Shown here: in pieces, positions 7,778 through 16,789 of the stretch
Layout: each line of letters starts with the position of its first letter
How positions within the stretch are numbered: position 1 is the stretch's first letter
NCBI GenBank assembly: GCA_963815355.1
Contig: CAWFGJ010000006.1
Location: 186,001-250,000 of the forward strand
Direction of reading: 5' to 3'
DNA length: 64,000 nucleotides
From: JAPUEK01 sp963815355
GTDB taxonomy: Bacteria > Pseudomonadota > Alphaproteobacteria > Rhodobacterales > Rhodobacteraceae
Position numbers and translations under genes: made by a program
The notes under the pieces: model-generated
Seen by the model: the letters and a program-made list of their open reading frames with translations, nothing else
The model's database searches: none
Told to the model about the DNA's origin: nothing

Positions 7778-8445
7778 AGATCGGCCCCCGCCAACTGCAC
7801 CCGCCGCTTGGCGATCCGCAAGACGCGGGCCGCAACCTGCGACTTTGCTTGCCGGATCAGGTTAAGATCATGCGTCGCCACCAGCACCGTCTTTCCCATG
7901 CGGTTCAACTCGACCAGCAGCGTCAGCAAGCGCAGCGACAATTCCCAGTCGAGGTTCCCGGTCGGCTCATCCGCGACGATCACATCCGGCCCGATGATGA
8001 CGGCGCGGGCCAGTGCCGCCCGCTGCCGCTCCCCCCCCGAAAGAGAGGGCGGCAGGGCACCCTTCAACTTGTCCAGCCCCACCCATGACAGCAGGTCATC
8101 CAGATCCCGCGCCGCGCCCGGCTTGGACGCGACCGTAAGCGGCAACGAAACATTGGCCCCCAAAGGCAGATGGTCCAGAAACTGACAATCCTGATGCACG
8201 ACGCCAATACGCCGCCGGGTCAGCGCCACCTCATCGCGGCTTAGCCCGCGCACATCGCGGTCAAACAGCGCGACACGCCCCGCTGTGGGCAACAGGTCTG
8301 CATAGCACAGCTTCAAAAAGGTGGTCTTGCCCGCCCCCGACGGCCCGGTCAGAAAATGGAACGACCCCGGCGCAAGCCGCAGCGATATATCGGACAAAAG
8401 CTCGCCCCCGCCGTAGTTATAGGCGACATTCTCGAAAGCTATCAC
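7774..8445 (-). CDS. ftsE: FtsE cell division ATP-binding protein
   Basis: 223 residues starting at GTG 8445 (VIAFENVAYNYGGG); longer in-frame extensions upstream lack similarity to the family. Walker A GPSGAGKTT (about 38), Q-loop VVHQDCQFLDH, ABC signature LSGGERQRAALARA (about 135), Walker B VIVADEPTGNLD (about 158) and the H-switch ATHDL. ATPase partner of FtsX. First gene of the ftsEX-plsC-PPOX operon; its promoter must lie in 8446-8644, shared with the divergent zinc-ribbon gene. Confidence 0.92.
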   Translation of the reverse strand: MIAFENVAYNYGGGELLSDISLRLAPGSFHFLTGPSGAGKTTFLKLCYADLLPTAGRVALFDRDVRGLSRDEVALTRRRIGVVHQDCQFLDHLPLGANVSLPLTVASKPGAARDLDDLLSWVGLDKLKGALPPSLSGGERQRAALARAVIIGPDVIVADEPTGNLDWELSLRLLTLLVELNRMGKTVLVATHDLNLIRQAKSQVAARVLRIAKRRVQLAGADL

Positions 8446-8644
8446 TCTTGGCGTCCCCGACTTTTCGCCGCCCTTGGCACAACCAATGGGCTGAACTTTG
8501 GCGTTTGTGCCACAACATCGCGCAAGAACCACGGGGTTTCAATCAGCCCGAGCCGTTCTTGACCACAAAGACTTGGATAAGAGCCGGATCGTTGCTACAA
8601 CATCAACGATATTACTTCGTGTCTGATCCCGGATGGTCCCCAAG

Positions 8645-9436
8645 ATGCGCCTTGTCTGCCCAAATTGCGATGCTGAGTATGAGGTGGACAGCTCCGTCAT
8701 TCCCGATACTGGCCGCGATGTTCAATGTTCCAACTGCGGTCACGCTTGGTTCCAGCTTGCGCCTGAGGTCGAGGCAGAGCTTGCCGCCGAAGAGGCCCTG
8801 TTTGATGCGCCCCCCGCGCAGGACCCGCCGCGACAGGCTGATCTGCAACCGCCCCCTGCCGAGGCTGCTGCCCCTTCCCCCGCCGTTGACGCGCCCCGTC
8901 GTTCGCTTGATGACAGCGTCCTCGCCGTGTTGCGCGAAGAGGCAGATCGGGAAACCGCCGCCCGTCGCACCGAAACACCAAGCCCGATAGAGACGCAGAC
9001 CGAAATGGGTCTTGCTGCGGCCTCTTCGGCCATGGACCCCACCGCACGACGTATTGCCATGATGAAGGGCGAAGACCCGGACGCTGGCCCGCCGCGTCCG
9101 CAAACTCGCCGCGAAATGCTGCCAGAGATCGAAGAGATCAACTCCACCCTGCGCGCCTCTTCGGAGCGGCGCGGCGGTGAGGCAGGCTCTGTCGCCGACA
9201 CTCTGCCCACCCCGCCCCGCCGCGCGGGCTTTCGCAATGGCTTTGTCCTGGGAATCCTGATCGGCGCGCTGGTTCTGGTCAGCTACATCATGGCCCCGAA
9301 ACTGTCGCAGCAGTTTCCCGCAGCGGCCCCGGCGTTGAAAAGCTTTGTCGGGATGATCGACGCCGCTCGGCTTTGGGTCGATGGGATGATGCGGTCAGCC
9401 ATCGGAATAATGCAAAACGAGACGCCCCCAACCTGA
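8645..9436 (+). CDS. MJ0042-type zinc-ribbon protein with C-terminal membrane helix
   Basis: 263 residues from the ATG at 8645 (MRLVCPNCDAEYEVD). Residues 5-32 form the zinc ribbon CPNC ... CSNCGHAW typical of the MJ0042 finger found at the N-terminus of many alphaproteobacterial proteins. A Pro/Ala/Glu-rich disordered linker of about 150 residues follows, then one membrane helix (GFVLGILIGALVLVSYIMAP, about 202-221) and a short tail. Inference: inner-membrane regulator or scaffold. It is divergent from ftsE, a common neighbourhood in Rhodobacterales, and convergent with the MarR gene. Confidence 0.85.
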   Translation: MRLVCPNCDAEYEVDSSVIPDTGRDVQCSNCGHAWFQLAPEVEAELAAEEALFDAPPAQDPPRQADLQPPPAEAAAPSPAVDAPRRSLDDSVLAVLREEADRETAARRTETPSPIETQTEMGLAAASSAMDPTARRIAMMKGEDPDAGPPRPQTRREMLPEIEEINSTLRASSERRGGEAGSVADTLPTPPRRAGFRNGFVLGILIGALVLVSYIMAPKLSQQFPAAAPALKSFVGMIDAARLWVDGMMRSAIGIMQNETPPT

Positions 9437-9464
9437 TACGGGCCAATCGGTTCCCGCCAAGCCC

Positions 9465-9920
9465 CTATGCCAGCCGCCCCAAGGCCGCGACCAATGCCAT
9501 CGCGTTTTCCGGGCCGACACTGGCCTGCAACTGTCGATGCTCGTCGCGCCAAAGTGGCACCGCTTGCGCCACGATCTGGCGCCCGGCCTCGGTCAACGCG
9601 GGCCGGCGTATCCGGCCATCTGCCTTGTCCGTTGTGATCACCAAAAGCCCGCGCCGTTCCAGCGCTTTGGTCGCAGCGGTCATGGTCGTCTGATCCATCG
9701 CTAGAAAGGCCGCCAGTTCACCAAGCTTGGGCCGCCACGCACCGCTAAGCGCGACCAGAGTAGAGAACTGCCCATTGGTGAGCCCCAGGGGGGCAAAGAC
9801 TTTGTCAAACCGCCGTGCCAAAAGCCGTGCCGCCCTTTGGCTGGCAAGGCACAGACATTGGTCCCTGATCTCGTGAACCATTGAAAGCGGGATCGGCGTA
9901 GAAAGACTTGATTTGCCCAT
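9465..9920 (-). CDS. MarR-family transcriptional regulator
   Basis: 151 residues. Winged-helix core: LGLTNGQFSTLVALSG (about 45-60), recognition helix region LAAFLAMDQTTMTAATKALERRGLL (about 69-93) and the wing DKADGRIRRPALTEAGR (about 98-114). Dimerisation helices flank the core. It is transcribed away from an MFS transporter gene with only 50 bp between starts, and a perfect TTGATATCAA palindrome lies in that gap, so it most likely represses both itself and the transporter. The inducer is unknown. Confidence 0.9.
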   Translation of the reverse strand: MGKSSLSTPIPLSMVHEIRDQCLCLASQRAARLLARRFDKVFAPLGLTNGQFSTLVALSGAWRPKLGELAAFLAMDQTTMTAATKALERRGLLVITTDKADGRIRRPALTEAGRQIVAQAVPLWRDEHRQLQASVGPENAMALVAALGRLA

Positions 9921-9926
9921 GATGCA

Positions 9927-9936
9927 TTGATATCAA
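9927..9936. promoter_or_regulatory. MarR-type operator TTGATATCAA
   Basis: Perfect 10-bp palindrome between the divergent marR (start 9920) and MFS (start 9971) genes. MarR dimers commonly bind such short AT-rich palindromes, so autoregulation and control of the transporter are likely. Confidence 0.65.
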
Positions 9937-9970
9937 ACTATCCCAGCACATGCAACATGAGGGTGTTCAA

Positions 9971-11209
9971 ATGACGGCTTCAGCAGATCCGGCCTATCGC
10001 TGGGTAATCGTCGCGGCAGGCGGAGTGATGGGCTGCGTGGCCATGGGGGCGTTGTTTTCGCTGCCTGTGCTGCTGAACCCGATGACAGAGGCAACCGGCT
10101 GGTCCCGCACCGGCATTTCGGCGGCGATGACGATTGCTTTTCTGGCGATGGCGGCGACCTCAATGATCTGGGGGGCGCTGTCGGACCACTTTGGGGCGCG
10201 GCCTGTCGTGATGTCGGGCGCGGCGTTGTTTGCACTTAGCCTGTGGCTTGCCGCGCACGCGCCGTCGTTGATCCTGTTCCAGCTGAGCTTTGGTATCCTT
10301 GCGGGCGGTGCGGTGGCCGCGTTCTTTGCGCCGATGATGGCCACGGTGACCGGCTGGTTCACTACCCAACGCGGGCTTGCGGTGTCGCTGGTGTCGGCGG
10401 GTATGGGTCTGGCCCCCGTCACCATGTCGCCCCTGACCGCCCGGTTGATGGGCGCGTATGACTGGCGCGCGGCGCTGACCATCCTTGCGGCCATCGTCGC
10501 CGCCGTCACGCTGCCCGCCGCCCTGTTCCTGCGCCGCCCGCCGACACTCGCCGCCGACGCGCCTGCACAGGTGGCACAAGCCGGGGCCGACGGCCCTTCG
10601 GCGGCAATGACGGTGCAGCAAGCGGTGCGCTCGCCGCAGTTCATTGTGCTGGTGCTGACCAACTTTTTTTGCTGCGCCACCCATTCCGGGCCGATTTTTC
10701 ACACGGTCAGCTATGCGCAAATCTGCGGACTGTCGGCGATTGCCGCCGTATCGATCTATTCGGTTGAAGGTCTGGCGGGCATGGGCGGGCGGATCGGCTT
10801 TGGCCTGATGGGCGACCGGTTTGGCGCAAAACGCGTGCTGGTCGCGGGTTTGCTTGCACAGGCCCTTGCCGCGATGGGGTATTTCTTTGCCCGTGAGCTT
10901 GTCGATTTCTACGTCGTTGCCGTGATTTTCGGCTTTATCTACGCCGGGATCATGCCGCTTTACGCGGTGCTGGTGCGTGAAAACTTTCCGATGAAGATGA
11001 TGGGCACCATCATGGGCGGCACGGGAATGGCGGGCGGGCTTGGCATGGCGACCGGGCCCGTGCTGGGCGGTTGGATCTTTGACCGCACGGGCGGTTATGG
11101 CGGGCTATACATCACCTGTTGCCTGCTCGGCCTTGCCGCCTTTGGCATCGCGATGACCTTCCGGCCCTTTCCGCGCCCACCCGCGCGCGCGCAGGCCTTT
11201 GCGGCCTGA
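9971..11209 (+). CDS. MFS transporter (monocarboxylate/oxalate-formate-antiporter-like)
   Basis: 412 residues with about 12 membrane helices. The start at 9971 has a GAGGGTG ribosome site; the in-frame ATG at 9950 does not. The N-half has WVIVAAGGVMGCVAMGALFSLPVLL and WSRTGISAAMTIAFL, and the conserved loop WGALSDHFGARPVV (MFS motif A, loop 2-3). The C-half contains GRIGFGLMGDRFGAKRVL, the second motif A copy. The subgroup pattern resembles monocarboxylate or OFA-type carriers. Substrate unproven; likely controlled by the divergent MarR protein. Confidence 0.88.
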   Translation: MTASADPAYRWVIVAAGGVMGCVAMGALFSLPVLLNPMTEATGWSRTGISAAMTIAFLAMAATSMIWGALSDHFGARPVVMSGAALFALSLWLAAHAPSLILFQLSFGILAGGAVAAFFAPMMATVTGWFTTQRGLAVSLVSAGMGLAPVTMSPLTARLMGAYDWRAALTILAAIVAAVTLPAALFLRRPPTLAADAPAQVAQAGADGPSAAMTVQQAVRSPQFIVLVLTNFFCCATHSGPIFHTVSYAQICGLSAIAAVSIYSVEGLAGMGGRIGFGLMGDRFGAKRVLVAGLLAQALAAMGYFFARELVDFYVVAVIFGFIYAGIMPLYAVLVRENFPMKMMGTIMGGTGMAGGLGMATGPVLGGWIFDRTGGYGGLYITCCLLGLAAFGIAMTFRPFPRPPARAQAFAA

Positions 11210-11213
11210 CCCG

Positions 11214-13712
11214 TCAGAACAAATCCAACAGCCGTTTCAGATAGTTCCGCTCACCTTCGGGGCGGGACTGTTCGCCCGAGCGGCGGCGGATTTCGTCCAG
11301 CAACTCCTCGGCGCGGCGGTAGACATCCTTGCCCTGCAGCATGTTGCGGTCCGAACCGATGCGTGCGCTTTCGCCCAGTTGGCGGCCCAAAGGATCGCGT
11401 CCTTGCGGATCATCGGGCCCCACGGCCTCACCCTCGGCGCGGCGACCTTCCTGGCGGTTGTCTTCGGCCAGGGCCTCACCAAAGCGGCGGATGCCGTCGC
11501 GCAAGGCCTCCATCGCGTCGGCCTGATGGTCTAGCGCGCCGGGCAGATCGCCTTCGCGCAAGGCCCGCTCGGCCTCTTCCATCGCGCGGCGGGACCGGTC
11601 AAGCTGCTCACGCCCGGCTTTGCCCGCCTCATTGCCGTCGCCGGGCAAGCGCCCCTCACGGTCAAGCCGCTCCAGATCTTTGCGCAACGCACCTTGCCGC
11701 TCGGCAAGACTTTTGCCGGCATCACCCTGCTGGCCCTCACCTTGCTGGCCGTCACCGGGCTGCTGGCCCTCACCCTGTTGGCCCTCACCGGGCTGTTGGC
11801 CGTTCTGGTCACCTTGCGGCGGGCCCTCGTTGCCTTCTTGCCCGTCCTGCAAGTCGCGGAAAGCGTCGTCCGACAGGCCTTGCTGGCCGCGCAGGGTATT
11901 CCCAAGGTCGCGCATCGCTTGTTGGCCGGGGCCGCCTTGCCCTTGGCCCTGACCGTCGCCCTGCGCCACCTGCATGTTTTCCATGAACTGGCGCAGCTGC
12001 TCCATCAACTCGGCGGCTTCGGCTGTCTTGCCTTCCTCCATCAGCTTTTGCAGCTTGTCGAGCATCTGCTGCAGCTGATCTTGCGACATCTCCAGCCGCT
12101 GACCGTTCTCGCTGGATTGTTGATCCTCACCGCGCCGTTCCGCATCCTGCGCCAGTTGCTTAAGATACTGGTCAAGCGCCTGGCGCATCTCATCCATCAA
12201 CGCCTGCACCTCTTCTGGCGAGGCCCCATTGCGGATCGCTTCATCAAGCCGGTCCTGCGCACGGCGGAGCCGTTCCTGCGCCGAGGCAAGATCGCCCTCT
12301 TCGACCATCAGCGCCACTTGCCACAGCTCTTCGGCCACCTCGTCGCGCAGCGCGGGCGTCAGGTCGGTGGCCGCGTCCAGCCGCTTCATCGCCACCCGCA
12401 AGCGCAAATAGGCACGCTCGTTGCGGATGAAGCCTTCAGGTTTGTAGGTCACCGCCCGCAAGACTTGCGAGACCCGGGTGACGTTGCTGCGGCTCCACAA
12501 CAAGTCACGGCGCATCTCGATCAGGGCCGCGGCCAGCGGGTCAAAAAAGCGGCGGCCCGGCAGGGTCAGGGCTAAGGTTTCGGATTGCCCCACCTGCCCG
12601 GCCGCATCGGTCACCGCAAAGATCATCTGCACGGGCAGGTTGGAAAGGACGGATTTGGACAGATCGTCGACCAGAACGGCTGCAATCTTTGCGCGATCCC
12701 CGCGCACCGGCAACGGCAGATCGAGAACCACCGGCGCCACATCTTCGGGCGCGGTTTGCAGGCCAAAGCGGCGGTCCACCTGCGCCAGATCAAGCGTGAC
12801 CGTCACCTGGCCTTTGGTCACACCGTAGTCATCGGTTGCGGCAAAGGCCTGTTTGAAGCGCCCGTCGGCCTCACGGCCGATCTTGCCCTCGGCGGTGATG
12901 GCGGGCGGGGCGTCTTCGACAACGCCGATTTTCCAATCGCGACCACCCGGGCCGCTGATCTCCAGAAGACCCGACTGCATGACCTGAAAATCCTGCACCG
13001 GGTCTGAGGCGGGGGGCACCTCGGTCCGGCCAGAAACGGTTTCCGACAAGATCAGGCTGCCCGGCGCACCATAAAAACGCAACTGCACGCGGCTGCCTTC
13101 AGGCAGCGTCAGAACATCGGCGGTCTGATCGTTGAGGTAGAGCGCGGGCTTGCCAGTATAGGCAGGGGGCTGAACCCAGCCTTCCCATGTTGGCCCGTCG
13201 GCAAGCGCCTGAGCCCCTCCCGGCCCCATGCCCGCAACCGACCCAAGCCGCCAAATCGAGCCAAACAGCAGGGCCATGACCAAAGCCGTCAGTGCCACAT
13301 AGCGAAGCGCATAGGGATCACGCGAGGCAAGCCGCAGGTCCGGTTCCACCGCCCGCGCACCCGCCGCGCGTGCCGCCATGCGCGCCCGGTGCGCCGCCCA
13401 CACCGCGCGGGAGGCCGGATCATCCGCGCCGATCGCCTGCTGGTCTGCAAGGGCCGCCAAGGGCTGTCCCGGCAGGCGCGCATCAAGGCGCACCATCGCC
13501 TCGGCGCGCGACGGTTTGCGGAACATCCGCCAGCCGCGGAACGCAGCCCAGCCCAACCCAGCGGCCACGGCAACCGCGGCGGCCCAGAAAACCTCGAGCG
13601 GAAGATGGTCCTGCACCCCAAAGGCGAGGGCCGCCAGAAGCGCGATGGCAAGACTCCACAGGGGCCAGAAGGCACGCACAAGCCGCTCGGCCCAAAGCCC
13701 CGCCAGCGTCAA
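11214..13712 (-). CDS. TIGR02302/DUF4175 family membrane protein (N-terminus probably frameshifted)
   Basis: 832 residues from a TTG at 13712. Helices lie at about 14-50 and 133-153, then a large extracytoplasmic region with beta-like repeats, then a coiled-coil, Gln-rich half with a low-complexity GQQGEGQQ region (about 590-660). Function unknown; conserved beside lysA in Rhodobacterales. The start is odd: an ATG at 13770 with GGAGG close upstream, 15 bp after the lysA stop, opens a frame MADKTPEAALL that is out of phase by one base. Removing one base from the TTT at 13735-13737 fuses it to NRIEAPLRLTLAG and this frame. So the gene probably begins at 13770 and carries a 1-bp insertion or sequencing error. 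Confidence 0.85.
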   Translation of the reverse strand: MTLAGLWAERLVRAFWPLWSLAIALLAALAFGVQDHLPLEVFWAAAVAVAAGLGWAAFRGWRMFRKPSRAEAMVRLDARLPGQPLAALADQQAIGADDPASRAVWAAHRARMAARAAGARAVEPDLRLASRDPYALRYVALTALVMALLFGSIWRLGSVAGMGPGGAQALADGPTWEGWVQPPAYTGKPALYLNDQTADVLTLPEGSRVQLRFYGAPGSLILSETVSGRTEVPPASDPVQDFQVMQSGLLEISGPGGRDWKIGVVEDAPPAITAEGKIGREADGRFKQAFAATDDYGVTKGQVTVTLDLAQVDRRFGLQTAPEDVAPVVLDLPLPVRGDRAKIAAVLVDDLSKSVLSNLPVQMIFAVTDAAGQVGQSETLALTLPGRRFFDPLAAALIEMRRDLLWSRSNVTRVSQVLRAVTYKPEGFIRNERAYLRLRVAMKRLDAATDLTPALRDEVAEELWQVALMVEEGDLASAQERLRRAQDRLDEAIRNGASPEEVQALMDEMRQALDQYLKQLAQDAERRGEDQQSSENGQRLEMSQDQLQQMLDKLQKLMEEGKTAEAAELMEQLRQFMENMQVAQGDGQGQGQGGPGQQAMRDLGNTLRGQQGLSDDAFRDLQDGQEGNEGPPQGDQNGQQPGEGQQGEGQQPGDGQQGEGQQGDAGKSLAERQGALRKDLERLDREGRLPGDGNEAGKAGREQLDRSRRAMEEAERALREGDLPGALDHQADAMEALRDGIRRFGEALAEDNRQEGRRAEGEAVGPDDPQGRDPLGRQLGESARIGSDRNMLQGKDVYRRAEELLDEIRRRSGEQSRPEGERNYLKRLLDLF

Positions 13713-13785
13713 CCGCAGCGGTGCCTCGATCCGATTTCAGAAGTGCCGCCTCGGGGGTCTTGTCAGCCATCCGCCTCCGCCCAGA

Positions 13786-15051
13786 TCAAAGCCACATTGG
13801 GATGCTATCGCGCTTGAGCATTTCGTCAATGGAGGGTCGTGCCCGGATGACGGCGAAGTGATCCCCCTGAACCAGAACCTCCGGCACCAAGGGGCGCGAA
13901 TTGTATTCGCTTGCCATCACCGCGCCATAAGCCCCGGCCGAACGAAACGCCACCAGATCGCCTTCGCCCACGGGGGGCAGTTCGCGCCCCTTGGCAAAGG
14001 TATCACCCGTCTCACACACCGGACCCACCACGTCATAGGCGCGCACTGGCGCCCCAATTTTCGGTTCGCGCACCGGCACGATATCGTGGTGCGCGCCATA
14101 CATGGACGGGCGCACCAGATCGTTCATCGCCGCATCGAGGATCAGGAAATCACGTTCTTCACCATTCTTGACGTAGATGACCCCGGCAACCAGCAGACCG
14201 GCATTGCCGGAGATCAGCCGTCCCGGTTCGATCTCTATCTCACATCCCAGATCGCCCACCGTCCGCTTGATCAGCGCACCGTAATCCATCGGCAAGGGCG
14301 GGGCTTCGTTGGATCGGGTATAGGGAATGCCCAGGCCGCCGCCGAGATCCAGCCGCGAAATCTCATGCCCTTCGGCGCGCAACCGCCGCGTCAGGTCCGC
14401 GACCTTGAGATAGGCCGCTTCAAAGGGTTCCAGTTCGGTCAGCTGGCTGCCGATATGCACGTCGATGCCAACGACCTTGAGCCCGGGCAAACGGGCCGCT
14501 TCGGCATAAACCGCACTGGCACGGGCAATCGGGATGCCGAACTTGTTGTCTTTTTTGCCGGTGGCGATCTTTTCATGGGTGCGCGCATCGACATCCGGGT
14601 TCACCCGGACAGTGATCGGCGCGATCAGACCAAGTGCCGTGGCAACCTCGGAAAGCGCGCGCATCTCTGGCTCACTTTCCACGTTGAACTGACGAATGCC
14701 GCCCTGAAGGGCCAGCCGCATTTCATCGCGTGTCTTGCCAACGCCGGAAAACACGATGCGATCCCCCGGCACACCCGCGGCCTTGGCACGCAGGTATTCC
14801 CCAGCCGAGACCACATCCATGCCCGCGCCAAGATCGCCCAAAAGCTTCAGAACCGCGACGTTTGACAGCGATTTGATGGCGAAACACACCTGATGCGGCA
14901 AGGGAGACAGCGCCTCGGTGAACAGGCGGTAATGGCGCGTCAGCGTCGCGGCGGAATAGACATAATACGGCGTGCCAACGGCGGCGGCGATGTCCAGCAG
15001 GGCGACATCTTCCGCGTGCAGGCTGCCGTTCTTGTAAAGAAAATGATCCAT
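13786..15051 (-). CDS. lysA: Diaminopimelate decarboxylase
   Basis: 421 residues from the ATG at 15051 (MDHFLYKNGSLHAEDVALLD), the usual length. PLP lysine in CFAIKSLSN (about 56), HIGSQLTEL (about 198), the phosphate-binding GGGLGIPY (about 237), EPGRLISGNAGLLV (about 276) and the C-terminal catalytic CETGD (about 345). Converts meso-diaminopimelate to lysine and CO2, the last lysine step. The lipoprotein, argH and TIGR02302 genes share the strand; a 32-bp terminator-like repeat lies between lysA and the lipoprotein gene, in the opposite orientation. Confidence 0.95.
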   Translation of the reverse strand: MDHFLYKNGSLHAEDVALLDIAAAVGTPYYVYSAATLTRHYRLFTEALSPLPHQVCFAIKSLSNVAVLKLLGDLGAGMDVVSAGEYLRAKAAGVPGDRIVFSGVGKTRDEMRLALQGGIRQFNVESEPEMRALSEVATALGLIAPITVRVNPDVDARTHEKIATGKKDNKFGIPIARASAVYAEAARLPGLKVVGIDVHIGSQLTELEPFEAAYLKVADLTRRLRAEGHEISRLDLGGGLGIPYTRSNEAPPLPMDYGALIKRTVGDLGCEIEIEPGRLISGNAGLLVAGVIYVKNGEERDFLILDAAMNDLVRPSMYGAHHDIVPVREPKIGAPVRAYDVVGPVCETGDTFAKGRELPPVGEGDLVAFRSAGAYGAVMASEYNSRPLVPEVLVQGDHFAVIRARPSIDEMLKRDSIPMWL

Positions 15052-15140
15052 GTAACCCTTTAGCGCTGCATCCCGAGATCTATAGGGAAAACCCCCGCAA
15101 AGGACCAGCGCCTTCCCGTGGCGCCGACTTTGGCGTGGAA

Positions 15141-15172
15141 GCCTCCGGCGGGAGTATTTTTGCCAAGATGAA
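15141..15172 (+). repeat. 32-bp dispersed terminator-like repeat, copy 1
   Basis: Plus strand reads GCCTCCGGCGGGAGTATTTT and continues TGCCAAGATGAA. The core CTCCGGCGGGAG folds into a short hairpin followed by TATTTTT. Identical 32-bp copies occur in the opposite orientation at 23774-23805 and 37322-37353. Confidence 0.9.
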
Positions 15173-15208
15173 CGCGCTTTCCCGCATCGCAGAGCCGTGG
15201 CGGCGCGC

Positions 15209-15346
15209 CTATTTGACCACGACGCCCATCTGCATCTCGCCCTCGACCTTAACGCCCGGTGCGGTCGGCGGCGCGTCAGCACCACAAGCGGCGAGGGTCA
15301 AAAGGCAGAGCGCGGTCAAGGTATAAGCGGAAATGCGGCGCATCAT
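15209..15346 (-). CDS. Small lipoprotein (45 residues)
   Basis: Short frame MMRRISAYTLTALCLLTL then AACGADAPP. It has charged N-residues, a hydrophobic stretch and a lipobox LAAC, giving a mature lipoprotein of about 25 residues. A good ribosome site (TTGGAGAG) precedes the tandem ATGs at 15346/15343. It lies between argH and lysA in the same direction, 22 bp after argH, a position where Rhodobacterales often carry a small lipoprotein gene. Function unknown. Confidence 0.75.
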   Translation of the reverse strand: MMRRISAYTLTALCLLTLAACGADAPPTAPGVKVEGEMQMGVVVK

Positions 15347-15368
15347 TACTCTCCAAATTTCAGCGACA

Positions 15369-16775
15369 CTAGACCTGGCCGAGGACGGCCTTCCAGCGGG
15401 CAATTTGCTCGTTCACGCGGACAGGCGAGGTTCCGCCATAGGACATGCGGCTGCGGACAGAGTTTTCGACACCCAGCACCGAATAGACCGCATCGGTGAT
15501 CCCCGGATGCACCGCACGCATCTCGTCCAACCCCAGATCGGGCAGGTCACAGCCCTTGCGTTCTGCCAGTGCAACAAGCGTGCCGGTGACATGGTGGGCG
15601 TCGCGAAACGGCAGGTTCAGGCTGCGCACCAGCCAATCGGCCAGATCGGTCGCCGTCGAGAAACCCGAGGCGGCGGCTTGCGTCAACGCAGCGCGGTTGG
15701 CGGCCATATCGCCGACCATGCCCGTCATGGCCGCCAGACCCAGCATCAGCGTATCGGCGGCATCAAAGACCTGTTCTTTGTCTTCCTGCATATCCTTGGA
15801 ATAGGTCAGCGGCAGGCCCTTCATGATGGTGAACAAGGCCACTGTCGCGCCCAGCACCCGGCCCAGTTTGGCCCGCAGCAGTTCTGCCGCATCGGGGTTT
15901 TTCTTTTGCGGCATGATGCTGGACCCGGTGGTCCATTTATCGCTGAGCCGGACGAAGCGGAACTGGGCCGAGGACCAGATGACCAGTTCTTCGGCAAAGC
16001 GACTGAGGTGCATGGCGCAGATGCTGGAGGCCGACAGGAATTCGAGCGCGAAATCGCGGTCAGAGACGGAATCAAGGCTGTTGGCCGTCGGGCGGTCAAA
16101 GCCGAGCGCCGCTGCTGTCGCTTCGCGGTCAATGGGAAAGGACGTGCCCGCCAGAGCCGCCGCCCCAAGCGGGCACTCGTTCATCCGTTTGCGCGCATCG
16201 GCAAAGCGGCTGCGGTCACGGGCAAACATCTCAACATAGGCCAGCATGTGGTGGCCCCATGTCACGGGCTGAGCGGTTTGCAGGTGGGTAAAGCCCGGCA
16301 TCACCCAATCGGCCCCCGCCTCGGCTTGCGCCACAAAGGCGCGCATCAACGCCTCTAGCCCGGCAATGGCCGCATCACATTGGTCGCGCACCCAAAGCCG
16401 GAAATCCACGGCCACCTGATCATTGCGGCTGCGGGCGGTGTGCAAGCGCCCTGCCGGTTCGCCGATCAATTCCTTCAGCCGGGCCTCCACATTCATGTGG
16501 ATGTCCTCCAATTCCACCCGGAAAGTGAAATGACCGGCCTCGATTTCTGACAAGACCGTGAGCAGGCCTTCCCCGATCGCCTTTGCATCGCTATCCGTCA
16601 AGATGCCCGCCGCTGCCAGCATCGCGGCATGGGCGCGCGAGCCTGCGATATCTTGTGCGTAAAGCCGCTTGTCGAACCCGATCGAGGCGTTGATCGCCGT
16701 CATGATCGCGTCTGGACCAGCGGCGAAACGCCCGCCCCACATCGCATTGGCGGCTGTCTTGGTGCTGTCGGTCAT
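15369..16775 (-). CDS. argH: Argininosuccinate lyase
   Basis: 468 residues from the ATG at 16775 (MTDSTKTAANAMWGGRFAAG). Landmarks of the fumarase/aspartase superfamily: MWGGRF at the N-terminus, HMNVEARL (about 98), TARSRNDQVA (about 119), TAQPVTWGHHMLAY (about 168) and the mobile signature loop GSSIMPQKKNPD (about 288) with the catalytic serine. Splits argininosuccinate into arginine and fumarate. It is divergent from the tlpA-like gene with only 14 bp between start codons, so each promoter must overlap the other gene. Confidence 0.96.
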   Translation of the reverse strand: MTDSTKTAANAMWGGRFAAGPDAIMTAINASIGFDKRLYAQDIAGSRAHAAMLAAAGILTDSDAKAIGEGLLTVLSEIEAGHFTFRVELEDIHMNVEARLKELIGEPAGRLHTARSRNDQVAVDFRLWVRDQCDAAIAGLEALMRAFVAQAEAGADWVMPGFTHLQTAQPVTWGHHMLAYVEMFARDRSRFADARKRMNECPLGAAALAGTSFPIDREATAAALGFDRPTANSLDSVSDRDFALEFLSASSICAMHLSRFAEELVIWSSAQFRFVRLSDKWTTGSSIMPQKKNPDAAELLRAKLGRVLGATVALFTIMKGLPLTYSKDMQEDKEQVFDAADTLMLGLAAMTGMVGDMAANRAALTQAAASGFSTATDLADWLVRSLNLPFRDAHHVTGTLVALAERKGCDLPDLGLDEMRAVHPGITDAVYSVLGVENSVRSRMSYGGTSPVRVNEQIARWKAVLGQV

Positions 16776-16789
16776 GGAAAGGCCCTGAA

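Noticed and set aside
11694..12575. Plus-strand frame that begins with a hydrophobic leucine-rich stretch
   Set aside because: It is the complement of the Gln-Gly repeats of the TIGR02302 protein; the apparent membrane helices are an artefact of the repeat codons.
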